Assembly (NCBI GenBank): GCA_000701725.1
Contig: JNJQ01000001.1
Coordinates: forward strand, 248,001 to 312,000
DNA length: 64,000 bases
Direction: 5' to 3'
Source of the DNA: Erysipelotrichaceae bacterium NK3D112
Lineage (GTDB): Bacteria > Bacillota_I > Bacilli_A > Erysipelotrichales > Erysipelotrichaceae
In this document: one piece after another, positions 60,237 through 64,000 of the stretch
Layout of the letters: each line of letters begins with the position of its first letter
Numbering within the stretch: position 1 is the first letter of the stretch
Notes under the pieces: model-generated
Told to the model about the DNA's origin: nothing
The model's input: only the letters and a program-made list of their open reading frames with translations
Databases searched by the model: none
Program-made: the position numbers and the translations under genes

Positions 60237-61172
60237 ATGATAAACTTACCGAAAATCGCACTTGGCGCATGGGCATGGGGAAACGACGGAACATTCGGAA
60301 ACGCTCTCACAGCAGAAAACCTGAAACCGGTCTTTGATACGGCAATGGCCAACGGTCTCAATCTCTGGGATACCGCTTATGCATATGGCATGGGAACATC
60401 CGAAAAGATCCTTGCCGGATTCCTGAAAGGACTTCCGAGAGATTCTTATCTGGTATCTGACAAGTTCACACCGCAGTGCGCAGATGAATCTTCAAAGACC
60501 GCCATGGCGGATATGATCGAAATGCAGCTGAAGCTGATGGATCTTGACCGTTTCGATGTCTACTGGATCCACAATGTATGGAATGCCCCGAAGTGGACTG
60601 AAGAGCTGGTAAAATACTTTGAAGGCAAAGACAATGTGCCTATGATCGGTGTTTCCAACCACAATCTTGCGGAGATCAAGGAAGCGGATGCGATCCTCAA
60701 GGCGCATGGACTGAAGCTTTCTGCGGTACAGAATCATTACAGCCTGATCAACCGTTCTTCCGAAGACTCCGGCATTCTTGAATACTGCAGACAGAATGAC
60801 ATCACATTCTATGCCTATATGGTCCTGGAACAGGGTGCGCTCTCCGGCAAATATGATACAAATCATCCGATGCCTGAAGGCTCAGACAGAGCTGCGATCT
60901 ATAACCCGGTCCTTGGCAAACTTGAGATTCTTAATGCAGAACTGAAAAAGCTCGCGGACAAATACGGCGTCGGACCTGCGCAGATTCCGGTTGCCTGGGC
61001 AATCGCCAAGGGAACACTGCCGATCATCGGTGTGACAAAGGAAAACCAGGTCCTCGATGCGGTCAAAGCTGCGAATATCAAACTGAGTGCGGAAGAGACA
61101 GCAGAGCTTGAAAAGACGGCTGACAGTCTGCAGATCAACGTTATCCGCATGTGGGAAAAGGAGATGAAGTAA
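60237..61172 (+). CDS. Aldo/keto reductase (cytosolic)
   Basis: A 311-residue NADPH-dependent reductase with the AKR tetrad: Asp and Tyr in WDTAYAYG, Lys in VSDKFTP, His in YWIHNVW. The coenzyme site appears as GVTKENQVLDAVKAAN. No signal peptide is present, unlike the AKR at 56163. CAAGGAGAA precedes the ATG. The stop shares one base with the next ATG (TAATG). Confidence 0.88.
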   Translation: MINLPKIALGAWAWGNDGTFGNALTAENLKPVFDTAMANGLNLWDTAYAYGMGTSEKILAGFLKGLPRDSYLVSDKFTPQCADESSKTAMADMIEMQLKLMDLDRFDVYWIHNVWNAPKWTEELVKYFEGKDNVPMIGVSNHNLAEIKEADAILKAHGLKLSAVQNHYSLINRSSEDSGILEYCRQNDITFYAYMVLEQGALSGKYDTNHPMPEGSDRAAIYNPVLGKLEILNAELKKLADKYGVGPAQIPVAWAIAKGTLPIIGVTKENQVLDAVKAANIKLSAEETAELEKTADSLQINVIRMWEKEMK

Positions 61173-61714
61173 TGGCAAAGAAGAATATCGGCGCTTCACT
61201 TGCGCTTTATCCCTGTCCCGTCATTGTTGTCGGGGCAATGGTTGATGGCAAACCGACCTGGACACTGGTTGCCCATGCGGGAACCGTGGCACACACCCAT
61301 CTGATGGTATCCCTTGTACAGGCGCACTATATCAACAAGGGTATCCGTGAAACCAAAAAGCTTTCCGTCAATGTGGTCGATGAATCCTGGCTGAAAGAAG
61401 CAGACCGCATGGGAACCATCAGCGGCCATAAAACAGACAAGTCAGAAGCGTTTGCATGGACGATGGGCGAAAACGGCGCTCCGCTGATCGATGCGGCAAA
61501 AGTATCCATCGAGTGTGAGGTGGACGGCAATTATGAGCTGGAGAATTTCGATCACTTCATCTGCAAGATTCTGGCAACCTATGCGGATGAGGAAGTCCTC
61601 AACGAACAGGGCAAAATCGATTATCACATCTTCAAGCCGGTACTCTTTGAGTTCCCGACCTACGAATACTTTGTGACAGGCGAAAAAGCCGGCAACTGCG
61701 GCAGAATGAACTGA
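61172..61714 (+). CDS. Flavin reductase-like FMN-binding protein
   Basis: A 180-residue protein of the flavin reductase/FMN-binding split-barrel group (YPCPVIVVGAMVDGKPTWTL at residues 13-32, then KLSVNVVD and FEFPTYEYFVTG). It probably binds FMN and uses NAD(P)H. ATG 61172 with AAAGGAG upstream is preferred to an in-frame ATG inside the AKR gene. It is coupled to that gene. Confidence 0.83.
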   Translation: MAKKNIGASLALYPCPVIVVGAMVDGKPTWTLVAHAGTVAHTHLMVSLVQAHYINKGIRETKKLSVNVVDESWLKEADRMGTISGHKTDKSEAFAWTMGENGAPLIDAAKVSIECEVDGNYELENFDHFICKILATYADEEVLNEQGKIDYHIFKPVLFEFPTYEYFVTGEKAGNCGRMN

Positions 61715-61752
61715 TCAGTCAAAGCTGATTAAGTTCTGCAAGGAGAACAGAA

Positions 61753-62718
61753 ATGCTGAAAGATATCAGGTGTATAGATTTTCATGCCCATCCGGTGAGC
61801 GATGCTTTCCGTAAGGCAATGAAAGATCTTGGAATCGATCCGATGGAAGAGGATGGATTTCCGCTTCCGAAATGGAGCGCGGAAGAACATCTGGCATTCA
61901 TGGATGAAGCGGGAATTGATTATTCAATCCTTTCCGCTCCCGTTCCGCATATTTACAACGGCGATCCTGAAAAGGCTAAAACAGCAGCCGGTAAGATCAA
62001 TGAGGAAACAGCTGAAATAGTCAGGAAATATCCCGACAGATTCGGCTTCGTCGGACTCGTGAGTCTTCCGGATGTTGAAGCAGCCATTGAAGAGACTGCC
62101 TACGCAATGGATGTGCTTGGCGCTTCAGGCATGAAAGTGGCGACAAATATGGGCGGCATCTATCTTGGCGATCCGCTGTTTGATCTCTTGATGGAAGAAT
62201 GGAACAAACGTAAAGCATTGGTGATTATCCATCCATGCAGAGCGAGAAAGCGTCCGGAAAACGTGATTACCGGAACGGTTGCGGCAATCTATGAGTATCC
62301 CGCGGATACCACCAGAGCCGTCCTCAATATGATTGCCAACCGCATCATGACCCGTTTCCCGGATATCCGTTTTGTGGTTCCGCACTGCGGATCCTTCCTG
62401 CCTTATATGGTGCAGCGGTTCACAGGCGTTTCCGGAATCCTCGCGTCCATGGGCATGATGGAAACAGTCAATGTTCAGGCGGAGTTTGAAAAACTCTATT
62501 TCGATATTGCCGGCGATCCCGAACCCGTGCAGCTGAAAATGCTGCAGATGGTGGCAAGTGATGATCATATTGTTTACGGCAGTGATTTCCCGCATTCACC
62601 TGCAAAAGTGATCCAGGCAAAGAAAAAGCATTTTGATGAAAACAGTGAATATGACGGCATCAGAGAGAAGATTTATTCACTGAATGGCGTACAGCTACTG
62701 AAAGGGGTAAAAGAATGA
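61753..62718 (+). CDS. Amidohydrolase-family (ACMSD-like) metal-dependent hydrolase
   Basis: A 321-residue TIM-barrel amidohydrolase. The N-terminal metal motif is DFHAHP, a central histidine appears in VIIHPCRA, another in VVPHCGSF, and the catalytic Asp in YGSDFPHS. It resembles the 2-amino-3-carboxymuconate semialdehyde decarboxylase group. With AKR and flavin reductase it could degrade an aromatic or carboxylic substrate. AAGGAGAAC precedes the ATG. It overlaps the lipoprotein flavodoxin gene. Confidence 0.85.
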   Translation: MLKDIRCIDFHAHPVSDAFRKAMKDLGIDPMEEDGFPLPKWSAEEHLAFMDEAGIDYSILSAPVPHIYNGDPEKAKTAAGKINEETAEIVRKYPDRFGFVGLVSLPDVEAAIEETAYAMDVLGASGMKVATNMGGIYLGDPLFDLLMEEWNKRKALVIIHPCRARKRPENVITGTVAAIYEYPADTTRAVLNMIANRIMTRFPDIRFVVPHCGSFLPYMVQRFTGVSGILASMGMMETVNVQAEFEKLYFDIAGDPEPVQLKMLQMVASDDHIVYGSDFPHSPAKVIQAKKKHFDENSEYDGIREKIYSLNGVQLLKGVKE

Positions 62719-63377
62719 AGATGATCAAAAGATTATTAACAATTCCGATGGTTTTTACAATGGCACTCTCACTGGCTTCCTGCGGAAGCAGCACAAAGGG
62801 TGAGAGTGCGGATTCTCAGAAAGCGGAAGAACAGACTCCAGTAGAGGAACCCGCTGAAAAGACTGAAGAAACAGCTTCCGTACAGGAAGAAACAGCTGAT
62901 GCTCAGAAAGTGCTGGTGGCATATTTCTCCGCGACCGGAACGACAAAAGGCGTTGCTGAAAAGATCGCATCTGTGACAGGCGCGGATCTTTACGAAATCC
63001 AGGCGGCCGAGCCTTATACAGAAGCTGATCTGAACTATAACGACAGCAGCACACGTGCAACCGTTGAACAGAATGATAAAAATGCGCGTCCGGAAATCGG
63101 AAGTGAAGATGTTTCGATGCAGGACTACACCACGGTCTATCTTGGCTTCCCGATCTGGTGGGGCGAAGAGCCGCGCATTCTGGATACCTTTGTTGAGAAA
63201 TACAGTTTTGAAGGTATTACTGTGATCCCGTTCTGCACTTCCGGCAGCAGTCCCATCGGCAGAAGCGGTTCCAATATGGAAGCTCTGGCGGGCAGCGGTA
63301 CATGGCTGGAAGGAAGACGATTCAGCGGGGATGTTTCAGAAGAAGATCTGAAGAGCTGGATTGAAAGCCTGAATTAA
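62715..63377 (+). CDS. Lipoprotein flavodoxin
   Basis: A 220-residue protein. A signal peptide ends at the lipobox LASC (Cys23), followed by a glutamate-rich linker (about residues 30-65) and a flavodoxin domain: FMN loop AYFSATGTTKGVAEKI, then YLGFPIWWGEEP and PFCTSGSSPIG. The flavodoxin is predicted to act outside the membrane. Its linker composition resembles that of the lipoprotein AKR at 56163. ATGA overlap with the amidohydrolase. Confidence 0.87.
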   Translation: MKMIKRLLTIPMVFTMALSLASCGSSTKGESADSQKAEEQTPVEEPAEKTEETASVQEETADAQKVLVAYFSATGTTKGVAEKIASVTGADLYEIQAAEPYTEADLNYNDSSTRATVEQNDKNARPEIGSEDVSMQDYTTVYLGFPIWWGEEPRILDTFVEKYSFEGITVIPFCTSGSSPIGRSGSNMEALAGSGTWLEGRRFSGDVSEEDLKSWIESLN

Positions 63378-63428
63378 GTGAAACAGCCTTATTAAGATGA
63401 CAGGATCTTAGCGGATCAGGAGATATAC

Positions 63429-63968
63429 ATGAAGATTGTTGTACTGATGGGAAGCCCGAACGTAAATGGTTCGACAGGCATCCTGGTTGAGAACTTCAAA
63501 AAAGGAGCAGAAGAAGCCGGTCATACGGTTGAAATCATTGATGTCTGCCACGCGGATATTCATCCCTGCATCGGCTGTGTGAGATGCGGCTATGAAGGCC
63601 CATGTGTGCAGAAGGATGACGTTGAGCAGATCCGTAAAAAGCTGCTTGCTTCGGATATGGTTGTCTTTGCGACACCGCTGTATTACTACGGCATGAGTGC
63701 TCAGCTCAAAACCGTCGTGGATCGCTTCTGTGCCTATAACAGCAGCCTGAACAGCCGCCATCTGAAATCAGCTCTGCTGACAGTTGCGTGGAACGCGGAT
63801 GACTGGACGTTTGATGCGCTTCAAGCACATTACAAAACACTTGTGCGGTATATTAATTTCAAAGACTGCGGTATGGTGCTCGGATATGGCTGCGGCACAC
63901 CTTCGATGACAAAACGCAGCGGATATCCGCAGCAGGCATATCAGCTTGGAAAGGGATTGAGAGGATGA
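63429..63968 (+). CDS. NAD(P)H-dependent flavodoxin-fold oxidoreductase
   Basis: A 179-residue protein with FMN loop LMGSPNVNGSTG, cysteine motif CIGCVRCGYEGPCVQKDD and YYYGMSAQLKTVVDRF. It is a paralogue of 46527 and 55588. AGGAGATATAC precedes the ATG. The stop overlaps the next ATG. Confidence 0.87.
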   Translation: MKIVVLMGSPNVNGSTGILVENFKKGAEEAGHTVEIIDVCHADIHPCIGCVRCGYEGPCVQKDDVEQIRKKLLASDMVVFATPLYYYGMSAQLKTVVDRFCAYNSSLNSRHLKSALLTVAWNADDWTFDALQAHYKTLVRYINFKDCGMVLGYGCGTPSMTKRSGYPQQAYQLGKGLRG

Positions 63969-64000
63969 AACGGGTTGCAGTGTTATCGGCAAGTCCGCGT
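63965..64000 (+). CDS. Start of another flavodoxin-like protein (cut by window end)
   Basis: Only 12 codons are visible, reading MKRVAVLSASPR. This resembles the FMN-loop opening of NADPH-dependent FMN reductases. The ATG overlaps the preceding stop (ATGA), so it continues the operon. The rest lies outside the window. Confidence 0.5.
   Translation, partial: MKRVAVLSASPR

Noticed and set aside
1-64000. tRNA or rRNA genes
   Set aside because: No cloverleaf-like or rRNA-like sequence was recognised on either strand by eye; a covariance-model scan would be decisive.

Overview
The window looks like a chromosomal segment of a low- to mid-GC Firmicute, most likely an Erysipelotrichia-type gut bacterium. 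This rests on strong AGGAGG ribosome-binding sites, Pho-type TTTACA boxes, gene content and many conjugative-element relics; no rRNA or tRNA gene is present to confirm it. Almost every gene lies on the + strand.

1-7775 is ordinary core genome. A MazG-like pyrophosphohydrolase precedes a complete NAD salvage operon: NrtR-type regulator, nicotinamidase, pncB, nadD and glutamine-dependent nadE. A perfect palindrome sits on the predicted start site of the regulator gene. A HAD phosphatase, possibly translated from a leaderless mRNA, and an RlmD-type rRNA methyltransferase follow.

7776-25200 is a composite accessory island beginning at the 3' end of rlmD. It holds a decayed mobilisation module (TTRAP-like protein, MobC, small membrane protein, MOB relaxase). 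Next is a full phosphate island: pstSCAB-phoU, a HAD-IIA phosphatase, a Na/Pi symporter-PhoU fusion and a PhoB/PhoR-type two-component system, with TTTACA direct repeats at 11-bp period. Two serine-recombinase relics follow, around an acyltransferase and an XRE-AbrB regulator. The relics are associated with two diverged copies of the same element end, each with an RlmD-like coding tail and ATTTTACTATTT repeats.

25200-35170 is the least familiar part: a GC-richer island of multi-pass membrane proteins in two paralogous families, an SRPBCC protein, a ketopantoate-reductase-like enzyme, an alpha/beta hydrolase, an ATC-hydrolase-like protein, two GNATs (one frameshifted at a G7 run) and a membrane-anchored methyltransferase. 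It is flanked by a small helix-turn-helix gene and its decayed duplicate. Five palindromes GTTAG-N5/6-CTAAC occur at its promoters, the last in front of a heterodimeric ABC exporter/importer pair. I propose this as one coordinately controlled, undescribed system.

35172-64000 is a mosaic of small regulator-plus-effector operons: ABC pair, TetR-CPBP protease, XRE, Nif3, serine hydrolase, TetR-RibD_C, GNATs, MFS, WYL regulator with GyrI-like, YoaP, DUF2200, DUF1905/1801 and DUF5655 proteins, TetR-ICMT, a flavodoxin-like reductase with a lipoprotein aldo/keto reductase, a MarR-controlled radical SAM pair, and TetR-AKR-flavin reductase-amidohydrolase-lipoprotein flavodoxin. Several of these regulators have clear palindromic operators placed exactly on their own promoters. 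Broken genes (LysR tail, GNAT, surface-protein tail) show ongoing turnover.
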